In this document: one piece after another, positions 48,318-58,354 of the stretch | Position numbering within the stretch: position 1 is the first letter of the stretch | Layout of the letters: every line of letters starts with the position of its first letter | Source of the DNA: Micromonospora echinospora | GTDB taxonomy: Bacteria > Actinomycetota > Actinomycetes > Mycobacteriales > Micromonosporaceae | Assembly (NCBI RefSeq): GCF_014203425.1 | Contig: NZ_JACHJC010000001.1 | Span: 1,054,001 to 1,118,000 of the forward strand | Direction of reading: 5' to 3' | DNA: 64,000 nucleotides | Notes under the pieces: generated by a model | What the model was told of the DNA's origin: nothing | Databases searched by the model: none | What the model saw: the letters and a program-made list of their open reading frames with translations, nothing else | Made by a program: the position numbers and the translations under genes

Positions 48318-48410
48318 GCGTCCCATCCTCGCCCATTCGATCCACGCGCGCCGCATCACCCGTGGAGAACGACTCCGGGGAGTGCCTGTCACCCGTGGAC
48401 GGGCATGGGG

Positions 48411-48416
48411 AACAAT
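48411..48416 (+). promoter_or_regulatory. Leaderless-type -10 box of DUF3027 gene
   Basis: AACAAT, 6 nt before the GTG; the first base deviates from TANNNT. Confidence 0.45.
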
Positions 48417-48422
48417 GGTCGG

Positions 48423-49244
48423 GTGACCAGGCCCGCCTCCGCCCGCGCTCCCCGGCTCGACCAGGTCTGCGCCGCCGCCGTCGAGGTGGCCCGCGACGCC
48501 ATCACCGAGGTGGAGCCGACAGACATCGGTGACCATCTCCAGGCCGTCGCCGAGGGCGACCGGATCGTCACCCATTACTTCGAATGCCGGATGGCCGGTT
48601 ACCGCGGCTGGCGCTGGGCCGTCACGGTGACCCGGGTGCCGCGCAGCCGGCACGTCACCATCTGCGAGACGGTGCTGCTGCCCGGCCCGGACGCGCTGCT
48701 CGCCCCGGGCTGGCTGCCCTGGCAGGAGCGGCTCAAGCCGGGTGACCTGGGCCCGGGCGACCTGCTGCCCACCCCCGCCGACGACGAGCGGCTGACCCCC
48801 GGCTACCTGCTCTCCGACGACCCGGCGGTCGAGGAGATCGCCTGGGAGCTGGGACTGGGCCGGGCCCGGGTGCTTTCCCGGGAGGGGCGTGCCGAGGCCG
48901 CCCAGCGCTGGTACGACGGTGACCACGGCCCGGACGCCGCGATCTCGGTGGCCGCGCCGGCCGCCGCCCGTTGCGGCACGTGCGGCTTCTACCTGCCGCT
49001 GGCCGGCGCGCTGCGCCTTGCCTTCGGCGCGTGCGGCAACTTCTACGCGCCCGACGACGGCCGGGTGGTCAGCGCCGACCACGGGTGCGGCGCGCACTCG
49101 GAGACGATGGTGGAGACGCCCGAGACGCCCGTCGAGGAGCTGCCCACCATCTACGACGACAGCGCGGTCGAGGCCATGACGGTCAGCCGGGCCCTCGGCT
49201 CGGTCGAGGCGGCCGAGCCGGCGGAGCCGTACGGCCACCCCTGA
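48423..49244 (+). CDS. DUF3027 family protein
   Basis: This 273-aa actinobacterial protein has VCAAAVEVARDAITEV, GYRGWRWAVTVTRVPRSRHVTICETVLLPGPDALLAPGWLPWQERL and a later RCGTCGFYLPLAGALRLAFGACGNFYAPDDGRVVSADHGCGAHSE with two CxxC-like clusters that may bind metal. The function is not known. The GTG has a leaderless-type -10 box. It is convergent with DUF2530, 4 bp apart; the two families often occur together in actinobacteria. Confidence 0.9.
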   Translation: MTRPASARAPRLDQVCAAAVEVARDAITEVEPTDIGDHLQAVAEGDRIVTHYFECRMAGYRGWRWAVTVTRVPRSRHVTICETVLLPGPDALLAPGWLPWQERLKPGDLGPGDLLPTPADDERLTPGYLLSDDPAVEEIAWELGLGRARVLSREGRAEAAQRWYDGDHGPDAAISVAAPAAARCGTCGFYLPLAGALRLAFGACGNFYAPDDGRVVSADHGCGAHSETMVETPETPVEELPTIYDDSAVEAMTVSRALGSVEAAEPAEPYGHP

Positions 49245-49248
49245 CCGG

Positions 49249-49512
49249 TCAGCGGGGGCGCTGCGCGGCGGCCGCGCGCCGGCGGCGCCGGTTGGCGTCG
49301 TGCCGCATCATCACCGCCAGGCCGGGAAAGCCCCACAGAAAACCGGCCAGGCAGGTCCAGAGCCAGTTCTGACGCCCGGACTCGGTGAGCCAGTCCCGGA
49401 AGAAGATCAGTAGCACCAGGCCGGCCACCGCCCAGGCGATCAGCCCGGCGACGGCGAACGGCACCATCGGCGGGTCGAGCGGCTCCGGCCGCGGCTGTTG
49501 CTCCTGTGACAC
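49249..49512 (-). CDS. DUF2530 membrane protein
   Basis: This 87-aa protein has two membrane helices (VPFAVAGLIAWAVAGLVLLIFF and WTCLAGFLWGFPGLAVMM) and a basic Arg-rich tail. The family pattern is PLDPPMVPFA, then GFPGLAVM. GTG has TAGGCT 6 nt upstream. The function is unknown. Confidence 0.88.
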   Translation of the reverse strand: MSQEQQPRPEPLDPPMVPFAVAGLIAWAVAGLVLLIFFRDWLTESGRQNWLWTCLAGFLWGFPGLAVMMRHDANRRRRRAAAAQRPR

Positions 49513-49518
49513 CGGCCC

Positions 49519-49524
49519 AGCCTA
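49519..49524 (-). promoter_or_regulatory. Leaderless-type -10 box of DUF2530 gene
   Basis: TAGGCT on the minus strand, 6 nt before the GTG. Confidence 0.6.
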
Positions 49525-49604
49525 CGTGATCGTTCTTCCCTGCCCGCCAGGTGATCTGGGACGATGCGCGCGACAAAACCCGGCCGATTACCAGATGAGG
49601 AACC

Positions 49605-51086
49605 ATGTCCATTGCGCCGCCGCCGGATCACGGCACTCCGCCCGATCCCGCGCATCCACGTAACGGCTTCGACCGCTTCTTCTTGATCTCGGAGCGTGGG
49701 TCCACGCTGAGCCGGGAGCTCCGGGGCGGTTTCGCCACGTTCTTCACGATGGCGTACATCGTGGTGTTGAACCCGCTGATCCTCGGCAGCGGGAAGGACG
49801 GCGACGGCCGTTCGCTGGCCATTCCGGCGCTCGCCGCGGCGACCGCGCTGGTCGCCGGTCTGATGACCATCCTGATGGGTGTGGTGGCCCGGTTCCCGAT
49901 CGCGCTCGCGGCCGGCCTGGGCGTGAACGCGCTCGTCGCCTACGAGATCGCGCCGCAGATGACCTGGGCGGACGCGATGGGTCTGGTGGTCATCGAGGGT
50001 GTGCTGATCGGCATCCTGGTGCTCACCGGGCTGCGTACCGCGGTGTTCCGGTCGGTGCCGACGCAGCTCAAGACCGCGATCGGCGTCGGCATCGGTCTGT
50101 TCCTGACGATCATCGGCCTGGTCGACGCCGGATTCGTCCGGCGCGTGCCGGACGCGGCGGGCTCCACCGTGCCGGTCGGGCTGGGCATCAACGGCAAGAT
50201 CGTCAGCTGGCCGATGCTGGTCTTCGTGGTCGGCCTGCTGATCACCCTGGTCCTTGTGGTACGCCGGGTCCGGGGCGCGATCCTGATCGGCATCCTCGCC
50301 TCCACCGTGCTGGCCATCGTGGTCGAGGCGATCGCCAACGTCGGCCCGTCCTTCGTCGACGGCAAGCCGAACCCGAAGGGCTGGTCGCTGAACGTGCCCG
50401 AGTTGCCCAAGCAGATCGTGGACCTGCCCGACCTGTCGTTGCTGGGCCAGTTCAACGTGCTCAACTCGTGGAGCCGGGTCGGCTGGCTGGTGCCGCTGAT
50501 GTTCATCTTCACGCTGCTGATCACGGACTTCTTCGACACCATGGGCACGATGGTCGCGATCGGCCAGGAAGGGGACATGCTCGACGAGACGGGCACCCCG
50601 CCGAAGGCCAAGGAGATCCTGCTCGTCGACTCGATCGCCGCTGCCGCGGGTGGCGCCGCCTCGGTGTCCAGCAACACGTCGTACATCGAGAGCGCCGCAG
50701 GTGTCGCGGAGGGCGCCCGGACCGGCGTGGCCAACCTGGTCACCGGTGCCCTGTTCCTGCTGGCCATGTTCCTCGCGCCGCTGTCGTTGATCGTGCCGTT
50801 CGAGGCCGCGTCGACGGCCCTGGTGGTGGTCGGCTTCCTGATGATGACGGCGGTCCGCACGATCGACTGGACCGACTACGAGATCGCCATCCCGGCGTTC
50901 CTCACCATCGCGCTGATGCCGTTCACCTATTCGATCTCCAACGGCATCGGGGCCGGCGTGATCAGCTTCGTGCTGCTGAAGGTGGCGAAGGGTAAGGCCC
51001 GGGAGGTCCACCCGCTCCTGTACGGGGTCGCCGTGCTGTTCATCGTGTACTTCCTGCGCGGGCCGGTCGAGTCCGTGTTGCTCTGA
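49605..51086 (+). CDS. NCS2 family purine permease (AzgA-like)
   Basis: This 493-aa transporter has about twelve to fourteen helices. The substrate-site segments are FFTMAYIVVLNPLILG, GLGVNALVAYEIAPQMTWADAMGLVVIEGVLIGILVLTGLR and SSNTSYIESAAGVAEGARTGVANLVTGALFL. The FFDTMGTMVAIG segment fits the AzgA-type hypoxanthine/guanine branch of NCS2 rather than uracil permeases. Its substrate is inferred. It is followed by the MarR gene. Confidence 0.92.
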   Translation: MSIAPPPDHGTPPDPAHPRNGFDRFFLISERGSTLSRELRGGFATFFTMAYIVVLNPLILGSGKDGDGRSLAIPALAAATALVAGLMTILMGVVARFPIALAAGLGVNALVAYEIAPQMTWADAMGLVVIEGVLIGILVLTGLRTAVFRSVPTQLKTAIGVGIGLFLTIIGLVDAGFVRRVPDAAGSTVPVGLGINGKIVSWPMLVFVVGLLITLVLVVRRVRGAILIGILASTVLAIVVEAIANVGPSFVDGKPNPKGWSLNVPELPKQIVDLPDLSLLGQFNVLNSWSRVGWLVPLMFIFTLLITDFFDTMGTMVAIGQEGDMLDETGTPPKAKEILLVDSIAAAAGGAASVSSNTSYIESAAGVAEGARTGVANLVTGALFLLAMFLAPLSLIVPFEAASTALVVVGFLMMTAVRTIDWTDYEIAIPAFLTIALMPFTYSISNGIGAGVISFVLLKVAKGKAREVHPLLYGVAVLFIVYFLRGPVESVLL

Positions 51087-51114
51087 CGCTGGTGAGCCTG
51101 GTCATAACGCATGT

Positions 51115-51144
51115 CGTTAGCCAGGCTCATTAGTTAAGCTAACG
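51115..51144. promoter_or_regulatory. MarR operator overlapping -10 box
   Basis: CGTTAGC (51115-51121) and GCTAACG (51138-51144) are inverted arms 16 bp apart. Within them TTAG-TTAAG-CTAA is a second nested inverted repeat. TAAGCT (51135-51140) is a -10 box 7 nt before the MarR GTG. Confidence 0.65.
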
Positions 51145-51147
51145 AGT

Positions 51148-51597
51148 GTGACGGAGCGGACGGTGACGGCGAAACGCGTGCCACCGGCGCAGCTGGCCCC
51201 TCAGCTGCGAGATGCGATCACCCGACTCAACCGGCGGGTCCGACAGGCCCGGCCGGTCGGCGACCTCACGGTCACCCAGCTGTCGGCGCTCACCAGCCTC
51301 AAACTGGCGGGCGCCCTCACACCACGGGAACTTGCCGATGTCGAACGGGTGCAGCCGCCCACGATGACGAAGATCGTCGCGAAGCTGGAGGAGCGGGGCC
51401 TCGTGCAACGCACCCCCCACCCGACCGACGGACGGCAGGTCATCCTGGCGGCTACCGAAGGGGGACGGGCCGTGCTCGACCAGTTCGAGCGGGCCCGCAA
51501 CGAGTGGCTGGCCAGCCGGCTGGCCGATCTCACCGAGGACGAACGCGAAACGCTACGGCGCGCCGCGGACATCCTCCAAGGCATCGCTCGCGCCTGA
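51148..51597 (+). CDS. MarR family regulator
   Basis: This 149-aa winged-helix dimer has SALTSLKLAGALTPRELADVERVQPPTMTKIVAKLEERGLVQRTPHPTDGRQVILAATEGGRAVLDQF. The segment DGRQ is the wing. The GTG start is supported by the leaderless -10 box. It lies 68 bp before an MFS exporter, its likely target, and the operator overlaps the promoter, so autorepression is expected. Confidence 0.92.
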   Translation: MTERTVTAKRVPPAQLAPQLRDAITRLNRRVRQARPVGDLTVTQLSALTSLKLAGALTPRELADVERVQPPTMTKIVAKLEERGLVQRTPHPTDGRQVILAATEGGRAVLDQFERARNEWLASRLADLTEDERETLRRAADILQGIARA

Positions 51598-51665
51598 CAC
51601 CGCCGCCCGCGGTTCGCTTCGTCAGCTGTGGATGAAGCGTACCGACGCAAGGAGGCGCACCTAGA

Positions 51666-52952
51666 GTGCAGGCCAAATTGAGCACGATGTTCCAGTCCCT
51701 AGGGGTCCGCAACTACCGACTCTTCGCCACCGGACAGCTGATCAAACTGATCGGCGTCTGGATGATGTTCATCGCCCAGGACTGGCTCGTGCTCGAGCTC
51801 AGCGACAACTCGGCGACCGCGCTCGGCGTGGTCACCGCGTTGCAGTTCACGCCCGTACTCCTGCTCACGCTGCTGTCCGGACGACTCGCCGACCGCTACG
51901 ACAAGCGGATGCTGCTCTTCGTCGCCAACGTGTTCTGGACCGTGCTCGCGCTGGCCATGAGCGTCCTGGTCCTCACCGGCCTGGTGCAGCTCTGGCACGT
52001 CTTCACGTTCGCCGCACTGCTCGGCGTCTCCAACGCGGTCGAGACGCCGGTCCGCCAGGCGTTCGTCTCCGAGCTGGTCGGCATGCCGCTGCTGCCGAAC
52101 GCGCTCTCGCTCAACGCAGCAGTGTTCAACTCCGCCCGGATCGTCGGCCCCGCCGTCGCCGGCCTGGCCATCGCCGCCGTCGACGTCGGCCCGGTCTTCC
52201 TGGTCACCGCGCTCAGCTCGATCGCCCCGCTGGTCAACGTGGTCCGGATGCGTACCGACGAGCTGCACCGCAAGGACCTGCCGCCGGTCGGCGAGCGGGA
52301 CCAGGCCCGGGTGGTCGACGGCCTCCGGTACGTGGCACGCCGCCCCGACATCCTGCTGCCGATGGTCCTCATGTCGGTGATCGGGATGAGCCTGTTCAAC
52401 TTCCAGCTCACCCTCGCCGCGCTCGCGAAGACCGTGTTCAACACCGGCGCCGCCTCGTTCGGCCTGTTCAGCACCGCCCTCGCGGCCGGCGCGCTGGTCG
52501 GGGCGCTGGCCGGCACCGGACGGCGCAGCCGGCCCTCGGTCTGGCTCGTGCTCGGCGCCGCGATCGGCTGCGCGGTCTTCGGCACGCTCGTCGGGCTCGC
52601 CCCGGCGTACTGGCTGGTCGTGACGCTGCTGCTGCCCGCCGGGTTCTTCATGATCTACTTCGCCCAGGCCGCCAACCAGCGTGTACAGCTCGGTGTCGAC
52701 GCCTCCTTCCGGGGACGGGTGATGGCGCTGTGGGTGCTGGTGTTCCTGGGCACCAACCCGGTCGGCGCGCCGCTGATCGGCTGGGTCGCCGAGACGTACG
52801 GCGCGGGCGCGAGCATCTGGGCCGGCGGTCTGATCTCGCTCACCGCCGCGCTGCTGGCGCTCACCTGGCAGCTGCGCCGCTCCGGCGCCCGGCTGCGCAT
52901 GCGGGTGCTGCCCATGCCCCGCTTCTACGTGGTGTCACCCGGAGCCAAGTAG
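51666..52952 (+). CDS. MFS transporter downstream of MarR
   Basis: This 428-aa exporter has twelve helices and the motif A-like loop SGRLADRYDKRML. NYRLFATGQLIKLIGVWMMFIAQDWLVLELS at the start and GVSNAVETPVRQAFVSELVG are typical of the EntS-like/DHA3 branch. The GTG has AAGGAGG 10 nt upstream; an internal ATG seven codons in (MFQSLGV) is possible. It is probably controlled by the upstream MarR protein. The substrate is unknown. Confidence 0.9.
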   Translation: MQAKLSTMFQSLGVRNYRLFATGQLIKLIGVWMMFIAQDWLVLELSDNSATALGVVTALQFTPVLLLTLLSGRLADRYDKRMLLFVANVFWTVLALAMSVLVLTGLVQLWHVFTFAALLGVSNAVETPVRQAFVSELVGMPLLPNALSLNAAVFNSARIVGPAVAGLAIAAVDVGPVFLVTALSSIAPLVNVVRMRTDELHRKDLPPVGERDQARVVDGLRYVARRPDILLPMVLMSVIGMSLFNFQLTLAALAKTVFNTGAASFGLFSTALAAGALVGALAGTGRRSRPSVWLVLGAAIGCAVFGTLVGLAPAYWLVVTLLLPAGFFMIYFAQAANQRVQLGVDASFRGRVMALWVLVFLGTNPVGAPLIGWVAETYGAGASIWAGGLISLTAALLALTWQLRRSGARLRMRVLPMPRFYVVSPGAK

Positions 52953-53019
52953 TCCCGTCCCCTGGCCGGCCGTACCGGTCCGATTACCCAAACGGGTGGC
53001 GGGCCGGTGCGGCAGGGCT

Positions 53020-53025
53020 TAGCGT
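53020..53025 (+). promoter_or_regulatory. Leaderless-type -10 box of 53032 gene
   Basis: TAGCGT, 6 nt before the GTG; no ribosome site between. Confidence 0.55.
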
Positions 53026-53031
53026 CGATGT

Positions 53032-53541
53032 GTGGACGTGGGGCAGGGGCTACTGCTGGCGCTGGCGATCCTTGCCGTGTGCTGCCTGCCCGCCCTGTTC
53101 GCGCTGCTGTTCTGCGCCGACGAGATCATCGACCGGGTCGCCTGCGGGTGGGCCGAGTGGCGCGAGCAACGCCGGGAACGCCGCACCATCGCCCGGCTCG
53201 ACCGGGCCATCGAAGCCGAGGCGCTGACCCGCGACATCGACCTCACCGAGTTCGACAGGGACGGCCGACGGCCGCTGGACCAGCTCGCCACCGACCTGCG
53301 CCGCCTCGGCGGCCACCGGCTCGCCGCCGCCGACCGCAGCGTGGTGTGGCACGGCGCGGTCATCGAGGCGTACGACGAACGGCTGCGCGCCGCCTGCCGG
53401 GCGCTCGACATCGTCGAGCACCTGGCCGAGCTGGACGGCGTCGACCGGGAGATCGAACGGGTACGCGTCGAAGGGCTGCTGCACGCCGCCGGGCTGACGT
53501 TGCCGGCCGCCCGCGCCGCGCACCACCAGCGGCATCGCTGA
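53032..53541 (+). CDS. Hypothetical membrane-anchored helical protein
   Basis: This 169-aa protein is unrecognised. A single N-terminal membrane helix (LLLALAILAVCCLPALFALLF) precedes a long charged helical, probably coiled-coil region with many Arg, Glu and Asp residues. The next gene begins 4 bp after its stop, so it is likely cotranslated with thpR. The GTG has a leaderless -10 box. The function is unknown. Confidence 0.75.
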   Translation: MDVGQGLLLALAILAVCCLPALFALLFCADEIIDRVACGWAEWREQRRERRTIARLDRAIEAEALTRDIDLTEFDRDGRRPLDQLATDLRRLGGHRLAAADRSVVWHGAVIEAYDERLRAACRALDIVEHLAELDGVDREIERVRVEGLLHAAGLTLPAARAAHHQRHR

Positions 53542-53545
53542 CCTG

Positions 53546-54109
53546 GTGCGTCTCTTCGCGGCGATCTACCCACCTGCCGTGGCGGTCGTGGACCTGACCG
53601 CCCGGGTCAAGGGCCTGCGGGTCGCGTCCGCCCGCCACGCCCGGCTCGCCGACCCGGCGAACCTGCACCTCACGCTGGCCTTCCTCGGTGAGGTGCCGGA
53701 CGTCCGCCTGCCCGACGTGGAGCACGCGCTCGCCTCGGCCGCCCGGTCGGCTCGTTCCCCGCGGCTGTGCCTGGCCGCGGGCGGCAGCTTCGGTCAGGGC
53801 CGGTCCACGGTGCTCTGGGTCGACGTACGCGGCGACGTCGAGGCGCTCGACGCGCTCGCCCGGTCGATCCGCGGCGCGCTGTGCGAGGCCGGGCTGCCCT
53901 GCGACGACAAGCCGTTCCGGGCGCACCTGACCATCGCCCGGCCCGGCGACCGAGTGCCCGAGGCCGACCTCCACGCCGACCGGGACACCCTGAACGGGTA
54001 CGTCGGGCCACAGTGGTCGGCCGGCGAGGTGGTGCTGGTCCGCAGCCACCCGGGCGGTACGCCGCGCTACACCCGCGTCGCCGCGTGGGCGCTCGCGGCT
54101 GGGCGTTAA
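53546..54109 (+). CDS. thpR: RNA 2',3'-cyclic phosphodiesterase
   Basis: This 187-aa 2H phosphoesterase has both HxT motifs: NLHLTLAFLGEV near residue 40 and FRAHLTIAR near residue 128. It opens 2',3'-cyclic phosphates in RNA; formerly called 2'-5' RNA ligase (LigT). It starts at GTG 4 bp after the upstream gene. Its last codons and stop are tandemly duplicated just downstream, and the stop lies where a gene-end repeat begins. Confidence 0.92.
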   Translation: MRLFAAIYPPAVAVVDLTARVKGLRVASARHARLADPANLHLTLAFLGEVPDVRLPDVEHALASAARSARSPRLCLAAGGSFGQGRSTVLWVDVRGDVEALDALARSIRGALCEAGLPCDDKPFRAHLTIARPGDRVPEADLHADRDTLNGYVGPQWSAGEVVLVRSHPGGTPRYTRVAAWALAAGR

Positions 54110-54139
54110 GCGCGTGGGCGCTCGCGGCAGGGCGTTAAG
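54082..54139 (+). repeat. 29-bp tandem duplication of thpR 3' end
   Basis: Positions 54082-54110 and 54111-54139 are exact copies except for one base (T at 54100, A at 54129). The unit includes the last eight codons and the TAA stop of thpR, so an extra stop follows the real one. Confidence 0.95.
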
Positions 54140-54187
54140 AAGGGGCCCCTCCTCTACCTGAGGCGTTAAGAAGGGGCCCTTCCTTTC
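54132..54187 (+). repeat. Gene-end intergenic repeat, copy B
   Basis: GCGTTAAGAAGGGGCCC(C/T)-TCCT occurs twice, separated by CTCTACCTGAG. It matches copy A at 25488-25540 read on the other strand. The right edge abuts the aldo/keto reductase stop codon. Confidence 0.9.
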
Positions 54188-54189
54188 AC

Positions 54190-55176
54190 CTACCAGGCCC
54201 AGGCCTCCGGGCCTGGGCCGCCGTTGCCGACCGGCGGGAACAGCTCGTCGAGACGGGTCAGCGTGGGCTCGTCCAGGTGGACGTCGAGCGCGCCCAGGTT
54301 GCGGTCGAGCTGGTCCATGGTGCGCGGACCGACGATCGGGGCGGTCACGCCCGGGCGGGACAGCAGCCAGGCCAGCGCCACGTCGGCCGGGTCGTGGCCG
54401 AGGTCGGCGCAGAGCTTCTCGTACGCCTCGATGGTGCTGCGGTGCTCGGCCAGCGCGTCGGCCGAGCGGCCGGTGGTGCCGCGCGCCGCGCTGCCGTCGG
54501 CCATCTTGCGGATGATGCCGGAGAGCAGCCCGCCGTGCAGCGGCGACCAGGGGATGACGCCCAGCCCGTAGTGCTGCGCGGCCGGGACGACCTCCAGTTC
54601 GACGTGGCGGGTCAGCAGGTTGTAGATGCACTGCTCGGAGACGAGGCCGAGGAAGTTGCGCTTGCCGGCAGCGGCCTGCGCCTGGGCGATGTGCCAGCCG
54701 GCGAAGTTGGACGAGCCGACGTAGAGCACCTTGCCCTGGGCGACGAGCGTCTCCATCGCCTGCCAGATCTCCTCCCACGGCGTGGTCCGGGAGATGTGGT
54801 GCATCTGGTAGAGGTCGATGGTGTCGGTCTGCAGGCGGCGCAGCGAGTCCTCGCAGGCCCGGATGATGTGCCGGGCGCTCAGGCCCTGCTCGTTGGGCCA
54901 CTCGCCCATCTTGCCGTACACCTTGGTGGCGAGGACGACCTTGTCGCGCCGCCCGCCGCCCTGCGCGAACCAGCGGCCGACGATCTGCTCGGTGACGCCC
55001 TCACCGAGCTTCCAGCCGTAGACGTTCGCGGTGTCGAAGAAGTTGATCCCGTGTTCGAGCGCCCGGTCCATGATGGCAAAGCTGTCCGGCTCGTCGGTCT
55101 GCGGACCGAAGTTCATCGTGCCGAGGCAGAGGCGGCTCACCGAGAGGCCGGTGCGTCCCAGGTTCGTGTACTCCAT
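54190..55176 (-). CDS. Aldo/keto reductase
   Basis: This 328-aa NADPH-dependent TIM-barrel reductase has the tetrad: Asp and Tyr in FFDTANVYGWKLGEG near residue 50, Lys in LATKVYGKMG near 87 and His in LYQMHHISRTTPWEE near 125. GSSNFAGWHIAQAQ and the C-terminal GPRTMDQLDRNL are typical of the AKR11/12-like group. The ATG has GGTGGAG before it. The substrate is unknown. It is convergent with thpR; the repeat lies between. Confidence 0.92.
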   Translation of the reverse strand: MEYTNLGRTGLSVSRLCLGTMNFGPQTDEPDSFAIMDRALEHGINFFDTANVYGWKLGEGVTEQIVGRWFAQGGGRRDKVVLATKVYGKMGEWPNEQGLSARHIIRACEDSLRRLQTDTIDLYQMHHISRTTPWEEIWQAMETLVAQGKVLYVGSSNFAGWHIAQAQAAAGKRNFLGLVSEQCIYNLLTRHVELEVVPAAQHYGLGVIPWSPLHGGLLSGIIRKMADGSAARGTTGRSADALAEHRSTIEAYEKLCADLGHDPADVALAWLLSRPGVTAPIVGPRTMDQLDRNLGALDVHLDEPTLTRLDELFPPVGNGGPGPEAWAW

Positions 55177-55239
55177 GGCTCCACCCTGGCACGCCGGCAC
55201 TTCGAGTGCCCTCTCAACGAGCCAGGGTGGAGCTGTGGA

Positions 55240-56328
55240 TCAGGAGGATTCGCGCGCTGCCGGGCCGGTGCCGAAGAGCACGTCGTCCCAGCTCGGCAGC
55301 CGCTTGCGCGGCTTGCCACCGGCCTCGGTGGACTCGGCGCCCGCGCCGCCGGTCGCCGCCGCGGCGCCGGTGCGCCGGGGCCGCAGCACGGCGAGCGAGG
55401 GTACGGCCGGGACCTCCTTCGGCGCGTCCGAGTCGTCGTCGAAGGCCGAGCCCTGCCCGCCCCCGAGCAGCGCGGCTGCGCCACCGGCGACCGCACGCTG
55501 GCGGGGTGCCTCCGAGCCGGCCAGCGCGGCCGGGGACCGGGTGTCGAGGCCGCGCCCCGACGTGCCGCCGAGCGGCCGGTCCAGCGAGGCGAGCAGCGCG
55601 TCCCGGCCGGCGCGGATCGGGTCGCGCCCCGGACGGGCGTGGTCGGCCCCGGAGGGCAGGCCGTGCCCGCCCCGGCTCGGCTCGCCACGCGACGGACCGG
55701 GCAGCGCGTGGCCGCCCCGCTCCGGCGCCGGCTCCTGGCCGAGGATCGGCGTGGGCCGCTCGGCGCACAGGTACTGCGCCATGTCGTCGTGTGGGGCGAC
55801 GTTCTGGCGGGTCTTGTCCAGGTCCCACACCGCCTGCGCGGTGGCCTTGCCGGACGGCCAGGTCGCGATGATCCGCCAGGTGCCGTCGTCGCGGCGGTAG
55901 GCGTCCCACGAGATCTTCTCGGTGTCGATCCCGTGCTGGGCCAGCCGGCCGTTGACGACCTCGGCCAGCGGGGTCGGCTTCTCCGCGCCCTTCAGCCGGG
56001 TGCGCCGGGCGTGCTGGGCGAGCATGGCCCGCTCCTGGAGCACCGGGCCGGCGTAGCGCAGCACCCGGTCGACAGGCACGCCGGCGATGCGGGCGACGTC
56101 CTCGGCGGACTCACCGGAGCGGATCCGGGCCTGGATGTCCCGTGGGGACAGTGACGGTGTCAGGTCGGCGGCGCTCGGCACCACCACGAGCGGCGGGGCG
56201 CCCGGCTCGGCGTGCAGCGCCGACGCGATCCGTTCGTCGATGGGCAGGGCGAGCAGGCGCCCCACCTCGTCGGCGAGCACCAGGGCCTGGCCGTCCTCGG
56301 AGAGGGCGACGAAGCGTACTGGGCGCAT
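55240..56328 (-). CDS. sepH: Septation protein SepH
   Basis: This 362-aa actinobacterial cell-division protein has the conserved N-terminal DUF3071 domain (MRPVRFVALSEDGQALVLADEVGR and the HTH-like SPRDIQARIRSGESAEDVARIAGVPVDRVLRYAGPVLQERAMLAQHAR) and a disordered Pro/Gly/Ala-rich tail ending in RKRLPSWDDVLFGT. SepH stimulates FtsZ assembly in Streptomyces and Mycobacterium. The ATG has a GGAGG ribosome site 6 nt upstream. Confidence 0.94.
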   Translation of the reverse strand: MRPVRFVALSEDGQALVLADEVGRLLALPIDERIASALHAEPGAPPLVVVPSAADLTPSLSPRDIQARIRSGESAEDVARIAGVPVDRVLRYAGPVLQERAMLAQHARRTRLKGAEKPTPLAEVVNGRLAQHGIDTEKISWDAYRRDDGTWRIIATWPSGKATAQAVWDLDKTRQNVAPHDDMAQYLCAERPTPILGQEPAPERGGHALPGPSRGEPSRGGHGLPSGADHARPGRDPIRAGRDALLASLDRPLGGTSGRGLDTRSPAALAGSEAPRQRAVAGGAAALLGGGQGSAFDDDSDAPKEVPAVPSLAVLRPRRTGAAAATGGAGAESTEAGGKPRKRLPSWDDVLFGTGPAARESS

Positions 56329-56468
56329 GGGCTTGCCTCCGTCCCGCTTCGCTGGCCGTCACGCCACGGGAGCCGGCCACCCGGGCGTCTCGCACCACCG
56401 TACGCTCATCTACCCGGCGATGGGGACTGCGACACCCCGGCATGTCGTGACTGAGCTGCGGTAATGAT

Positions 56469-56510
56469 CACGGTGGGTGGCCGCCGGAGCCCTGACGGCC
56501 ACGCACCGTG
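56469..56510 (-). terminator. Terminator after serC
   Basis: CACGGTGGGTGGCCG and CGGCCACGCACCGTG form a 15-bp stem with one mismatch and a 12-nt loop, 9 bp past the serC stop. The rest of the 191-bp gap holds no gene. Confidence 0.8.
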
Positions 56511-56519
56511 ACGGAGTGA

Positions 56520-58285
<1,766 letters not shown>

Positions 58286-58305
58286 CCGGGGCGCCCCCGG
58301 ACGTG

Positions 58306-58347
58306 CCGGGGCCCCGCTCCACCGGCGGGTGGAAGCGGGGCCCCGGG
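58306..58347. terminator. Bidirectional hairpin between DUF3592 and citrate synthase genes
   Basis: CCGGGGCCCCGCTCCACC and GGTGGAAGCGGGGCCCCGG pair over 18 bp with a one-base bulge in the 69-bp convergent gap. Confidence 0.85.
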
Positions 58348-58354
58348 CGAGACG

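Noticed and set aside
48318..49238. N-terminal extension of the MFS gene at 46704
   Set aside because: The extra codons mirror the DUF3027 gene on the plus strand and carry no transporter features.
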